A stretch of 17,519 bases of DNA from Candidatus Methylarchaceae archaeon HK01M (GTDB taxonomy: Archaea > Thermoproteota > Nitrososphaeria > Nitrososphaerales > JACAEJ01): contig JAKLZD010000003.1 in assembly GCA_024256245.1 (NCBI GenBank), positions 1 to 17,519 of the forward strand, read 5' to 3'. The notes beneath the pieces were generated by a model. It saw only the letters and a program-made list of their open reading frames with translations, was not told the DNA's origin and did not search any database. The position numbers and the translations under genes are program-made. Positions 1 to 8,199 of this stretch are shown piece after piece; the stretch's first letter is position 1; each line of letters starts with the position of its first letter.

Positions 1-168
1 AAATTTATAACTGATTTTCTTTGGTTTGAACCCATGAATTTTTATGCTCATAACCGAACTTGCTATCTCTTTTACCTTTTGAAGGAACTTGCAGTAGCTG
101 CTCTAGTCCCAATAGAATGGATTTTCATTGAAGGTACCAAACCAATAGACTTAGAATCAGAAGAATAG
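1..168 (+). CDS. C-terminal fragment of an unrecognised protein, cut by the window edge
   Basis: Reading frame 1 is open from the first base to a TAG at 166-168, giving 55 residues with no start in view. The residues look protein-like: a hydrophobic middle containing LLKELAVAALVPIEWIFIEG and an acidic tail ending LESEE. The other two plus frames stop within the first 12 bases. I recognise no family. A 55-codon open frame could still arise by chance in AT-rich DNA, so the call is tentative. If real, it is oriented tail to tail with the minus-strand gene ending at 268. Confidence 0.4.
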   Translation, partial: KFITDFLWFEPMNFYAHNRTCYLFYLLKELAVAALVPIEWIFIEGTKPIDLESEE

Positions 169-267
169 GCAGCTATACGAATACAAATATATATCATATT
201 AGTTCAGATGTGCGACTTCCAAATAGTTAGCCAGCTTTAATTCCAAAGAAGGATAAGATCATCAATA
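169..267. other. Convergent intergenic gap
   Basis: AT-rich spacer between the plus-strand fragment ending at 168 and the minus-strand gene ending at 268. I see no stable hairpin, RNA gene or repeat in it. Confidence 0.5.
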
Positions 268-1275
268 TCAGTCGTAAAACCGTTTTAGCACATTTAGAGC
301 CCTAAGCGTGATCCATTTACTAGGTTCGCCTTTCTTTTCTATGTTTATTTGAAAACGCCCATTGAAAGTATTTTCTAGATTCCATTTGCCTTTGGCATCT
401 TGCTTTGAGACCACCAAGTCTATTGCTTCTTGCATTCGGCTGTCTCTATAACCTAGCTTGGTTAGTATTCCTAGTATTTCTAGAGCATCTGTCTGATACA
501 TTAGCGGAAAACCGAAGCGCAACCAACTAGGTTTGGAAATTTGGCGCAAGTCGTGGCTTCTCTTGTGAATATGATGTTTAAGAATATACTCTACTCCTTT
601 TTTGATTGTTTCTTTCACCTGTCTGGATCTGTATCCTGTTGGGATTTCGGCAAAGGCTTTCAACGCTTTGACCGCACCCATATGGCATGTATGCTTCCCA
701 AAACACGCTTTTAGTCTGTCGTAAGGCCACCCTTTCGCTGGCTCATTTATTCCATCATCAAATCTTTGGTATCTGGTAATCCAGTTTATTCCTTTTTGAA
801 CCCTCTCGTCTTCCATGTATCCGAATCTGATTAAACTCCAAATTATGTTTCCAGTTAAGCAAGGCAGTACTTCGCTGTGTCTGCCTCCGCCTTTCTTGAT
901 GCTTGTATTCATTGAGAACCCGTTACTTTCAGGGTCTTGTGAGTTTTCAAGGATGAACTCGCATGCACGTTTGATGCGTTCATCTTCTCCGTCTGCCCCA
1001 AGTTCGGCCAAAATCAGGAGTTGCCAAACTGTTCCCTTATATTTTGCAGCATAGAAATTGCGAGGATTATCCCAGTAACCCTCGACATTCTGTTTAGCCA
1101 GAATTTTGGGAACTACTCCTATCTTCATTATGTTTTGTTTTGCAGCCCTAACTGCAGAATTGTTTTCGTTTTGGTCCAAGACTTCAATCAAAGTGAAATA
1201 GCGCACTGAGGGATTGTTGTCTTCAAGCAACCAACCTGTTGCGTCAGCTTTCAAGAAGGATTTCCAGCAGTACAA
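268..1275 (-). CDS. Alpha/alpha-toroid protein of the squalene cyclase / prenyltransferase repeat fold
   Basis: This 335-residue soluble protein has repeating helical units with Gln-Asp/Asn-Gly-Trp-like segments: QNVEGYWDNP near residue 62, QRFDDGINEPAKGW near 170 and QDAKGKWNLENTFNGRFQ near 292. The ending SKWITLRALNVLKRFYD is typical of terpene-cyclase-like toroids. The DxDD acid motif of real squalene-hopene cyclases is not visible, so cyclase activity is not claimed; proteins of this type are usually left as 'prenyltransferase/squalene oxidase repeat' proteins. The start is TTG at 1273-1275, supported by a strong GGAGGAG ribosome binding site a few bases upstream. It follows the HTH_42 gene by 18 bases on the same strand, so the two are probably co-transcribed. 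The substrate or partner is unknown. Confidence 0.75.
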   Translation of the reverse strand: MYCWKSFLKADATGWLLEDNNPSVRYFTLIEVLDQNENNSAVRAAKQNIMKIGVVPKILAKQNVEGYWDNPRNFYAAKYKGTVWQLLILAELGADGEDERIKRACEFILENSQDPESNGFSMNTSIKKGGGRHSEVLPCLTGNIIWSLIRFGYMEDERVQKGINWITRYQRFDDGINEPAKGWPYDRLKACFGKHTCHMGAVKALKAFAEIPTGYRSRQVKETIKKGVEYILKHHIHKRSHDLRQISKPSWLRFGFPLMYQTDALEILGILTKLGYRDSRMQEAIDLVVSKQDAKGKWNLENTFNGRFQINIEKKGEPSKWITLRALNVLKRFYD

Positions 1276-1293
1276 TTCGGCTCCTCCTCTTTA

Positions 1294-2469
1294 CTAACTA
1301 TCTTTGAGTGGAGTCATGACTCCGCCAGCGGTTCTGCGTGTAAGAGGCGTCATTGAGTCACACTCTTTGATTTGGGCTTCTTTTGCCAACATGAACTTTC
1401 CAACTCTTTTTGCACTTAAACGAATCTGTTCTAGAACTTTGTTCTTTATGTCTTCAAACAAGAACAGTTTGATTATATTGTTTGGTTTCTCGTAAGCATC
1501 CCATATACCAACAATTTTTCCGTTAAGCAAAATCGTTGATGCAGCATTTCCTGCGGAATCAAAAATATAATTATAGTTTTTCGAATCCAGATATCGGTCA
1601 CGCTCTTTGTATCCCATAACATACGGATCTAGCCCAGGAAGCAAGTTCACTGTATCTTCTTTTATTTGGTTTGCAGAAATCAGCGTATTAACCTGTTCAG
1701 ATAGCATTATATAAATTCCAGACGCTGAGTCTGTTATTTGGATTACTTTGTCATTCAATTCATTAAGTATTTGTTTGATTTGGCTCTTGGTGAAGCTGGT
1801 CCACCACGAGATGTCGATTTCTGTGACAGGCCCGAAGCAAGAAATGTATTTTTCTACAACTTTTCTCTTAGCTTCTTCTTCATTGAGTTCATCAAGTTTT
1901 ATGTTGGGGAAATACTCGCTAAGCAGATGGTAAGTGTGGAGGTTGCTTTTCCAGCCTTTCTCTGGCGCGCCTCGAATTAGAATCCCTTGATCACACATTA
2001 GGTTTACGATAGGCGAAACGTTTAGCGTTGTGTGAAGCTGCTCTTTTATTTGCTTGACAGTTTTTCCGCCTTTTATCTTCAGGAGTGAGACTATTCTTTG
2101 AGAAGTGTCTTTGTATTGTTTTTCGCTTACTCCTAGGAATTTGGAGTATGCTACAGATTTAGGTTCAGTTGTTGCTTTTGTTGCTGCGAATGCTGTTGAA
2201 ATGAAGTCTTTGGGGAGAATGTGTACTGTTGTTCTTACATATCTGATTTTTCCGAGCGTTTTCTTTTTGTAGAGTTCGTTTTCTAGATCGGTTCTTTCAA
2301 ATTTCTTCATTCTTGCGAACAATGAGAGATAGGGTGTTGTAGGGCTGGTAGAATGTAGACCACCGATGTCTTTGACTGTTGAGACTAGGCTATCGCCTTT
2401 TGTTTCGTCAGTCAAATGTTGTTTTTGGATAACGAAGTTGTTGATTTTGTCTATTTCTATGTTTGACAT
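1294..2469 (-). CDS. HTH_42 winged-helix protein related to AlkZ/YcaQ DNA glycosylases
   Basis: The 391-residue protein matches the HTH_42 family as I know it: an N-terminal region with PYLSLFARMKKF (residues 46-57), a central winged helix with KYISCFGPVTEIDISWW (about 207-223), and the C-terminal motifs LLPGLDPYVMGYKERDRYL and ILLNGKIVGIWDAYE. Characterised relatives AlkZ and YcaQ remove bulky or crosslinked bases from DNA using a Gln-x-Gln or Gln-x-Asp motif. The matching place here, GLHSTSP, reads His39-Ser40-Thr41, so glycosylase activity is uncertain and a DNA-binding role is possible. The ATG at 2467-2469 has no obvious Shine-Dalgarno; a TTTTATT box about 30 bases upstream suggests a leaderless or short-leader transcript. 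It is the first gene of a pair with the toroid gene. Confidence 0.8.
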   Translation of the reverse strand: MSNIEIDKINNFVIQKQHLTDETKGDSLVSTVKDIGGLHSTSPTTPYLSLFARMKKFERTDLENELYKKKTLGKIRYVRTTVHILPKDFISTAFAATKATTEPKSVAYSKFLGVSEKQYKDTSQRIVSLLKIKGGKTVKQIKEQLHTTLNVSPIVNLMCDQGILIRGAPEKGWKSNLHTYHLLSEYFPNIKLDELNEEEAKRKVVEKYISCFGPVTEIDISWWTSFTKSQIKQILNELNDKVIQITDSASGIYIMLSEQVNTLISANQIKEDTVNLLPGLDPYVMGYKERDRYLDSKNYNYIFDSAGNAASTILLNGKIVGIWDAYEKPNNIIKLFLFEDIKNKVLEQIRLSAKRVGKFMLAKEAQIKECDSMTPLTRRTAGGVMTPLKDS

Positions 2470-2621
2470 TGCTTAGTAATTAAATGCGGCTGAAGAAATA
2501 AAACTGCTGGTTGAGGGAAATGGGTTGATTTCAACCAGGGAACTTATGTGGTCTTGCGTGAAGTCAATAAAGCGTTTTAAATAGATATGAGTATTACGGC
2601 GCGGGCGAAGTAGGGCCTGGA

Positions 2622-3452
2622 CTATGCTATCTTTGATAGGATTTCTTCTCTTTTAAACAGTTTTACTCCTGTTCTGAATATAGCTAAATCTATGATTACA
2701 AATAAACCAATAAGCGCTGTGATCACTATGGGTCCAAAGATTATTGCGCCAGTGGCTTGCCCGAATACTAGTGCGAGTATGGGAATTAGTAGAATAACGC
2801 TTATTTGTTGAGCCTCTTTGAAGCCTTTCACTTTTGCGGAGATCATAACTGTTAAACCTATGCTTGCGAGGGCTACGGTTGGAGCTAAACCAAAAATGAG
2901 CAGAAACCAATCGAGGTTAGGAAGTAACAATGTACCGTTGAAGATGCTAAAAGACAGCAGATCGAACACCGTTGAATATACCAAGAAAGAGATGCTTGTC
3001 ACAATCATGGATGGGATAAAGGAGACCAGCATTTTTCCCAAGAATAGTTCGCCATCCGATATTGGTGTGGCTAGGAGGGCTTCGATTGTTTTCCTTTCCT
3101 TCTCCCCAGCGAAGCTGTCTGAGGCGATTACACTTGACGCCATCAGAGGAATTATTAGGAAGAATGGAGCGAAGAAGTAAAGCGCCATTATGTAGATCAT
3201 GACTTGTTGTTCTGTCATCCCTGCGAGTTGCTCTTGTACATGGTTGGGCAAGTTTTGTATCATTGCTTCGAAACCGCTTAAGGGTGTTCCCGGTGTAGTA
3301 GCTAGGCTAGGAATTGCCGTGAGGAGTATTGGGAGGAACACGGAAATCATGATTGGCACTACTATTATCGGTAAGATGACTTGCCAGTTTCTTTTAATTT
3401 CGCGCCAATCTTTTCTGAAGACCAACATGGCTTTCTTGATCCTCAACCTCAT
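2622..3452 (-). CDS. ABC-2 type transporter permease
   Basis: A 276-residue integral membrane protein. One membrane segment lies near the N-terminus (about residues 25-48), then an external loop, then five further hydrophobic segments. The cytoplasmic motif SFAGEKERKTIEALLATPIS, followed by DGELFLGK, after the second segment is characteristic of ABC-2 permeases (NatB-like exporters). It forms the membrane part of an exporter with the ATPase encoded just upstream; the ATG overlaps that gene's TGA as ATGA, which indicates translational coupling. The transported substrate cannot be told from sequence; sodium, drugs and lipids are all known for the class. The length is normal and the gene is intact. 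Confidence 0.9.
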   Translation of the reverse strand: MRLRIKKAMLVFRKDWREIKRNWQVILPIIVVPIMISVFLPILLTAIPSLATTPGTPLSGFEAMIQNLPNHVQEQLAGMTEQQVMIYIMALYFFAPFFLIIPLMASSVIASDSFAGEKERKTIEALLATPISDGELFLGKMLVSFIPSMIVTSISFLVYSTVFDLLSFSIFNGTLLLPNLDWFLLIFGLAPTVALASIGLTVMISAKVKGFKEAQQISVILLIPILALVFGQATGAIIFGPIVITALIGLFVIIDLAIFRTGVKLFKREEILSKIA

Positions 3453-4387
3453 TCCTCCTTAACCAGCTTTAGATAAGCTTCCTCAAGGGATGGGCGAAGA
3501 GTGTTTACTGAGAGAACCATGCCGCCAGCATAAACGATGCTTCTGACCACTTCTGGAGTGACTGACTTTACGTCATCCAAGGTTATTATCAATCTGGATG
3601 CAGAATTGTCAACATCAACTTCCTTGACCTGCTTGACGTCTTTTATGGCTTCAATAATTTTCTGATTCAAATTCTTTAGGATAACTTGGAGAACTGGTTG
3701 ACCTGCTATTTTGTCACGAAGTTCATCAGGGCTTCCCACAATAACGCTCTTGCCCCTATTAATGATCATCACTCTATTGCACAATTTTTCCGCGTCTTCA
3801 AGGTGGTGTGTGCAAAGTAGAATTGTATGTTTCTCACGCTGACTAAGCCTTTCTATAAGATCTCTGATTACCTTGGACGACTCTGGGTCAAGACCTGCCG
3901 TTGGCTCATCCAAGAACAAAATGGGAGGCTGGTGCACAAGTGCCCGAGCAATTGCAAGCTTCTGTTTCATACCTTTCGAAAATGTTGCCACCTTGTTGTT
4001 TCTCCTCTCATATAGCTCGAAAAACTCAAGCAACTCCCTGATTCTATTCCTTTTCTCTTGTACATCGGAGAGACCATAAGCTTCTGCGAAAAAATCCATG
4101 TTTTCATAGGCCGTCAGCCTCTCGTAAAGGCTTGGGTTCTCGGTAAGAATTCCTACTATTTGTCTAACTTTAAGCGAATCCCGACCTATGTCGTATCCAC
4201 CTACACTAGCTGAACCTTCCGAAGACGAAATAAGGCACGCAAGCATGCGTACAGTTGTTGTTTTGCCGGCGCCGTTTGGACCCAATAGTCCAAAGACTTC
4301 ACCTTCTTTAACTTCAAAGCTTAAGTGGTCTACCGCCATAAAAGATCCGAATCTTCTTGTCAATCCATTCGTCTCGACACTTGACAT
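3449..4387 (-). CDS. ABC transporter ATP-binding protein
   Basis: This cytoplasmic ATPase of about 312 residues powers the adjacent ABC-2 permease. Visible motifs are Walker A GPNGAGKTT (about residues 36-44), Q-loop region ILTENPSLYERLTAYENM, signature FSKGMKQ (about 136-142), Walker B ILFLDEP (about 156-162), D-loop AGLDP and H-loop LLCTHHLEDAE. A C-terminal extension of about 90 residues follows, as in the CcmA/NatA type. I chose ATG at 4385-4387 because a TATA box at 4416-4424 predicts transcription from about 4395. A TTG nine codons upstream (4414) is in frame but would lie ahead of that predicted start site. Its stop overlaps the permease start. Confidence 0.92.
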   Translation of the reverse strand: MSSVETNGLTRRFGSFMAVDHLSFEVKEGEVFGLLGPNGAGKTTTVRMLACLISSSEGSASVGGYDIGRDSLKVRQIVGILTENPSLYERLTAYENMDFFAEAYGLSDVQEKRNRIRELLEFFELYERRNNKVATFSKGMKQKLAIARALVHQPPILFLDEPTAGLDPESSKVIRDLIERLSQREKHTILLCTHHLEDAEKLCNRVMIINRGKSVIVGSPDELRDKIAGQPVLQVILKNLNQKIIEAIKDVKQVKEVDVDNSASRLIITLDDVKSVTPEVVRSIVYAGGMVLSVNTLRPSLEEAYLKLVKEE

Positions 4388-4415
4388 AGCAGCTAGTTTC
4401 ACCCGCTTAACCAAA

Positions 4416-4424
4416 CTATTTTAT
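4416..4424 (-). promoter_or_regulatory. TATA box of the ABC exporter operon
   Basis: On the minus strand this reads AATAAAATA. Its centre lies about 33 bases before the ATG at 4387, which puts transcription initiation near 4395 with a leader of about 8 bases. Confidence 0.45.
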
Positions 4425-4584
4425 TCTTATGTGTTTTTACGCGGGCAAAACCGATAATTTAAACCTTGACTGGTAATTTCATGAAGGGGTGCACCCAGGA
4501 AGAGATAGGTAAGGTATTCGGCGTTTTGGTAGGATTGATTAATGGAATTGTTAGCAATTTCAAAAACTGAAAATCCTGACACTA

Positions 4585-4721
4585 CGAACGGGGACAAGAG
4601 TGGCAAGTTAACAGAAGCCAATAAAATTGTTGTTTTGAGGATTTATCGAAAGAGATCTCATTGATAGCAAAAAATAGGGTGTAGAAACTTCGTCCCCTGC
4701 CTCAGTAGGGTGGGAGACTTA
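4585..4721 (-). repeat. Left copy of an inverted conserved non-coding element flanking the trp operon
   Basis: On the plus strand it carries three blocks: CGAACGGGGACAAGAG (4585-4600), GCAAAAAATAGGGTG (4667-4681) and AGTAGGGTGGGAGACTTA (4704-4721). The same blocks occur in the same order, reverse-complemented, at 11364-11482 beyond the other end of the operon. Spacers are 66 and 22 bases here against 44 and 26 in the other copy, and they have diverged. Read outward from trpA (minus), the middle block carries a run of six T and could act as a terminator. In this copy a GGGGAC near the inner block (minus strand) can pair with the GTCCCC of the outer block; the other copy lacks this pairing. I recognise no known RNA or insertion-sequence family. 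Confidence 0.6.
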
Positions 4722-4771
4722 TAATCACTCGTCTCGTTCTTGTTTTAATCGCATTTTTAAAGCAAAAATCT

Positions 4772-5587
4772 TTATTTACGATTTAATATTGTAGCTCTTT
4801 TTAATTCACTTGTATATCTTCTGATTCTATTCAAGATAGTATTCACATCATATCTGCTTCTCTTGATCATCTCTACAAAGGCACTACCAACTATGGCTCC
4901 ATCAGCCCCTGCTTCTATGATACTCTTGATGTGATAAGGTTGAGAGATACCAAAACCTACCGCAAGAGGTACCTTCCCCGCAGTATATGGGAGTAATTTC
5001 TTTACGATATAGATTGTCGATTGTTGAAGCTTTTCTCTAGCGCCAGTCACTCCAAAGATTGATACGAGGTAGAGGAAACCTGAAGTGTATCTTATTATCT
5101 TCTCTAATCGGTCAATGGTGGTTGAAGGTGAGGCAAGAAAGATCGTATCTAGACCATACGTATCGGCTATGAGCTTATAATCTTGTGCCTCCTCAACTGG
5201 CAGATCTGGGACTATCACCCCATCGACTTTGCTCTTTTTTGCCATATCAAAGAATTTCTTCACCCCTATCCTGAAGATCGGATTATAATAGGTAAGGATG
5301 ATGAGTGGAATATCATGATCGTCTTTGATATGGGTGGCTAACTCCAGAACTTTTAGAGGGGTTGTTCCAGAACTTAGTGCCCTTTGGTTCGCCTCTTGTA
5401 TTGTTGGACCGTCTGCTATAGGATCGGAGAAGGGTATCCCCAGTTCTAAAATGTCTGTACCACCCTCCACTAGGGCGCCAGCGATCCTTGGCGTGAGTTC
5501 TGGTTGGGGGTCGCCACCCATTATATAACTGATGAGGGCGCCATTGCCCTCTTTCTTAAGTCTCTTAAAGGACTTTTCTATGCTCAT
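4772..5587 (-). CDS. trpA: Tryptophan synthase alpha subunit
   Basis: The 271-residue TIM-barrel subunit cleaves indole-3-glycerol phosphate to indole and glyceraldehyde 3-phosphate, and indole passes to TrpB. The family's catalytic acids are in place: Glu48 in ILELGIPFSDP and Asp59 in PIADGPTIQEA. Other hallmarks are YIMGGDP near the N-terminus, VPDLPVEEA, the phosphate-binding AVGFGIS and GADGAIVGSAFVE. The length is normal. It is the last gene of the operon: its ATG at 5585-5587 shares a base with the trpB stop. After its stop, T-rich sequence and the left inverted element follow. Confidence 0.97.
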   Translation of the reverse strand: MSIEKSFKRLKKEGNGALISYIMGGDPQPELTPRIAGALVEGGTDILELGIPFSDPIADGPTIQEANQRALSSGTTPLKVLELATHIKDDHDIPLIILTYYNPIFRIGVKKFFDMAKKSKVDGVIVPDLPVEEAQDYKLIADTYGLDTIFLASPSTTIDRLEKIIRYTSGFLYLVSIFGVTGAREKLQQSTIYIVKKLLPYTAGKVPLAVGFGISQPYHIKSIIEAGADGAIVGSAFVEMIKRSRYDVNTILNRIRRYTSELKRATILNRK

Positions 5588-6786
5588 TAGACCTTCACTT
5601 TGAGATAGTCTGCTACAACTTGGACATCTTTGTCTCCACGACCAGATAGAGTTAAGACGATCAGATCATCCTTCTTCATGGTTCCAGCTAGCTCTATAGC
5701 AAAGGCTAGGGAATGAGATGGTTCCAAAGCAGGGACTATACCTTCAGTCTTTGACAACTCGATGAAGGCTTCTACAGCTTTATCGTCCGTCACGCTCTTG
5801 TACTCTGCTCTTCGTTTAGCTTTTAAGAAAGAATGCTCAGGTCCAACTCCAGGATAATCGAGCCCAGCCGATATACTATGTGTTGTGTATATCTGACCAT
5901 ATTCATCTTGAAGGAAGTAAGTGAGCATCCCATGTAAAACTCCTTCATAACCAGCGCAAAGAGAGGCGGCATGCTTCCCTGACTCTATTCCATGACCTGC
6001 TGCCTCAACACCATATAGCTTAACAGAGGGATCATTTAAGAAGGGGTAGAAAGTGCCTATCGCATTGCTTCCTCCTCCTACACAAGCAACCAAGGAATCT
6101 GGTAGCCTGTTCTCTTTCTTCATTATCTGTGCTTTTATCTCTCTTCCTATTACACTCTGAAAGTCCCTAACCATCATAGGATAAGGGTGGGGTCCAACAA
6201 CAGAACCAATAAGATAATATGTATTTTGAATATTTGTTACCCAATCTCTAAGAGCCTCGTTTATCGAATCCTTCAATGTCATCGATCCAGACTCGACTGG
6301 ATGAACCTTGGCATTCAATAGGTTCATGCGAAAGACGTTCAACTTTTGGCGTTCAATATCTTCTTCACCCATATAGATTTCGGCTTTCAACCCAAGAACT
6401 GCACACGCCATCGCAGTGGCCACACCATGTTGCCCCGCACCCGTCTCTGCTATAACCCTTGTCTTGTTCATCTTTTTCGCCATAAGGGCTTGACCCATTG
6501 TGTTGTTTATCTTATGGGCTCCTCCATGTAGTAGATCTTCCCTCTTGAGATAGATCTTTGCACCGCCCACCTTCTCTGTCAGGTTTTTAGCGAAATATAG
6601 TGGGGTTGGTCTACCAGCATAATCTGAAAGATAATATTCGAGCTCTTCTTTGAAGTCTGGCTTGTTCTTTAGCCTCGAATAAGCCTTCTCAAGCTCAAGA
6701 ATTGCACTCATCAACGTTTCTGGGACGAATCGCCCCCCGTACTTCCCATACTTCCCATCCAAGGGATTATTAGTAAAATCTTTCAA
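5587..6786 (-). CDS. trpB: Tryptophan synthase beta subunit
   Basis: The 399-residue PLP enzyme condenses indole with L-serine to make L-tryptophan. Visible features are the N-terminal GRFVPETLM, the PLP lysine Lys92 in HGGAHKINN, the catalytic Glu114 in AETGAGQHG, the phosphate-cup motif GGGSNAIG and the C-terminal LSGRGDKDV. Length and motifs match the TrpB1 type that pairs with TrpA rather than the longer TrpB2, consistent with trpA directly downstream. The start overlaps the end of trpF by four bases (ATGA type). Nothing is missing. Confidence 0.97.
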   Translation of the reverse strand: MKDFTNNPLDGKYGKYGGRFVPETLMSAILELEKAYSRLKNKPDFKEELEYYLSDYAGRPTPLYFAKNLTEKVGGAKIYLKREDLLHGGAHKINNTMGQALMAKKMNKTRVIAETGAGQHGVATAMACAVLGLKAEIYMGEEDIERQKLNVFRMNLLNAKVHPVESGSMTLKDSINEALRDWVTNIQNTYYLIGSVVGPHPYPMMVRDFQSVIGREIKAQIMKKENRLPDSLVACVGGGSNAIGTFYPFLNDPSVKLYGVEAAGHGIESGKHAASLCAGYEGVLHGMLTYFLQDEYGQIYTTHSISAGLDYPGVGPEHSFLKAKRRAEYKSVTDDKAVEAFIELSKTEGIVPALEPSHSLAFAIELAGTMKKDDLIVLTLSGRGDKDVQVVADYLKVKV

Positions 6787-7418
6787 ACTATAACCCTCTT
6801 AGCATTACCTACAAAATCGAAGAGTTTCTTACGATCCTTGATACCTGGAGATGATTCGACCCCACTACACACATCTACTGCGAAAGGTTTGACTATTCGT
6901 ACAGCTTCCTCCACGTTATCTGGATTCAGCCCTCCAGCCAATATCAAGGGCTTGGGGTATATCGTTTCCCTAACCTTTTTGCATATTTCAAAATCGTTGA
7001 CTATTCCCGTACCACCATGCTTACCTTCAATGTAAGAGTCGATAAGGATAGCATCAAAATCTTCTAAATTATCTAAGATGTCTTTCATCGATCTGGTCGA
7101 TTTTAGGGCTATAGCCTTTATCAAACGTGCATTGTTTAAAACTTCACGTGAATGACCACGATTACCGTGTATCTGAATATATTCAGGTTTTAATTCATTC
7201 TCTATTGTGATAAGTCGGTCCAGATCTTCTAAAACAGTTACAGCTATCCTGCTTACGAATATCGGGACCTTCTTCATCAACTCTCTTGCTCTATCTATAC
7301 TTATACTTCTTGGTGATGATCTCACATCTACGATGAAGCCTACTGCATCTGTTCCAGCAGATACCGCATCTTCAAGGTCTCTTTCGTTTGTTATACCACA
7401 TACCTTCACTCTTACCAT
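6783..7418 (-). CDS. trpF: Phosphoribosylanthranilate isomerase
   Basis: This 211-residue TIM barrel converts N-(5-phosphoribosyl)-anthranilate to the carboxyphenylamino-deoxyribulose phosphate used by TrpC. The catalytic Cys7 is in VKVCGITNERD and the catalytic Asp127 in AILIDSY, followed by GKHGGTG and the phosphate-binding LAGGLNPDNV. I chose ATG at 7416-7418 rather than the longer frame starting at 7463. The family begins at this methionine, a GGAGG ribosome site lies 9 bases upstream, and the start sits one base after the trpC stop. The extra 15 codons would overlap trpC for no visible reason. Confidence 0.95.
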   Translation of the reverse strand: MVRVKVCGITNERDLEDAVSAGTDAVGFIVDVRSSPRSISIDRARELMKKVPIFVSRIAVTVLEDLDRLITIENELKPEYIQIHGNRGHSREVLNNARLIKAIALKSTRSMKDILDNLEDFDAILIDSYIEGKHGGTGIVNDFEICKKVRETIYPKPLILAGGLNPDNVEEAVRIVKPFAVDVCSGVESSPGIKDRKKLFDFVGNAKRVIV

Positions 7419-7419
7419 C

Positions 7420-8199
7420 TCATATAGCCTCCACAAATTCACGAACCTTCCCCTCAACATCATCAGCAGTCATAAGGGCTGTTCCAATAAGAAAGGCATG
7501 TGAGCCTAAACTTTTTAGAAACCTTACATCATCAGGGGTGGCGATCCCGCTCTCGCTAATGATTATCCGCCCTCCATCCCCTATCTTGCTCAAGATTTCT
7601 TTTGTAACTTCAAAACTAACGCTCAAATTCGATAGGTCTCTATTGTTTATCCCTATCATGTCGGCTTCGGTTTGGAGGGATGATAGAAACTCGGCTTCAT
7701 TATGAACTTCGAGTAGAACTTCGATACCTTTTGACCTGGCTATCTCGATCATCTTTTTTAAACTTCTTTCACTCGATCTGCGGTCAAATACCGACTTTAT
7801 CAAAAGGATGGCATTTGCACCTATTCTCTCAGCAGCTTCTATCTGGACTGGACTGATTATAAAATCCTTCATCAGAATCGGTAACTTCAATGCTTTTCTG
7901 ATCATGGCAAAAATTTCTAACGAACCCATGAAGTGTCTTGGCTCAGTAAGTACAGATATGCCCACTGCACCTCCTCTCTCCATGGAGAGTGCCAACTCTC
8001 TTGCATCCATCTTCTCCCTTAGTATGCCCTTTTTTGGGGAAGCTGGCTTAATCTCAGCAATTATGGGTGCCCTCTTACACATAATGATGGCATCCCTTAA
8101 GCTCCCTTGGACTTTCCTTCCATCGAATCGAAAATCATAATAGCCCTCTTCGATCGTTTTCTTTACTTCTTTAACCAGATAATCTAGAAAGTCAGCCAT
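7420..8199 (-). CDS. trpC: Indole-3-glycerol phosphate synthase
   Basis: The roughly 259-residue TIM barrel closes the indole ring, making indole-3-glycerol phosphate, the substrate of TrpA. Family motifs with catalytic residues are visible: AEIKPASPKKG (Glu49, Lys51), the acid lysine in ILMKDFIIS, LLEVHNEAE, IGINNRDLS and ISESGIATPDD. The usual EIKRASPSKG motif reads EIKPASPKKG here, a mild variation. I favour ATG at 8197-8199, where the family normally starts; it overlaps the trpD stop by 8 bases. A TTG seven codons earlier (8220) is possible. It is a single-function enzyme, not fused to TrpF. Confidence 0.95.
   Translation of the reverse strand: MADFLDYLVKEVKKTIEEGYYDFRFDGRKVQGSLRDAIIMCKRAPIIAEIKPASPKKGILREKMDARELALSMERGGAVGISVLTEPRHFMGSLEIFAMIRKALKLPILMKDFIISPVQIEAAERIGANAILLIKSVFDRRSSERSLKKMIEIARSKGIEVLLEVHNEAEFLSSLQTEADMIGINNRDLSNLSVSFEVTKEILSKIGDGGRIIISESGIATPDDVRFLKSLGSHAFLIGTALMTADDVEGKVREFVEAI

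Noticed and set aside
2598..2640. A complete tRNA gene
   Set aside because: Only a D-arm-like stretch is visible; no T-arm or acceptor 3' strand can be drawn, so no tRNA is annotated.
2653..2910. 85-codon minus-strand frame inside the permease gene
   Set aside because: It overlaps a clearly coding ABC-2 permease in another frame and has a composition typical of a shadow frame.
4427..4621. 64-codon minus-strand open frame upstream of the ABC ATPase
   Set aside because: It spans the ABC promoter and the outer block of the left conserved element, has no ribosome site and shows no protein-like pattern.
4685..4735. GAGAC/GTCTC hairpin (4714-4735) as the core of the left element
   Set aside because: The right copy does not preserve the stem, so there is no support for it as a shared structure.
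7419..7463. Longer trpF start at 7463
   Set aside because: The extra 15 codons overlap trpC, lie outside the family's usual start, and a good ribosome site marks the ATG at 7418.
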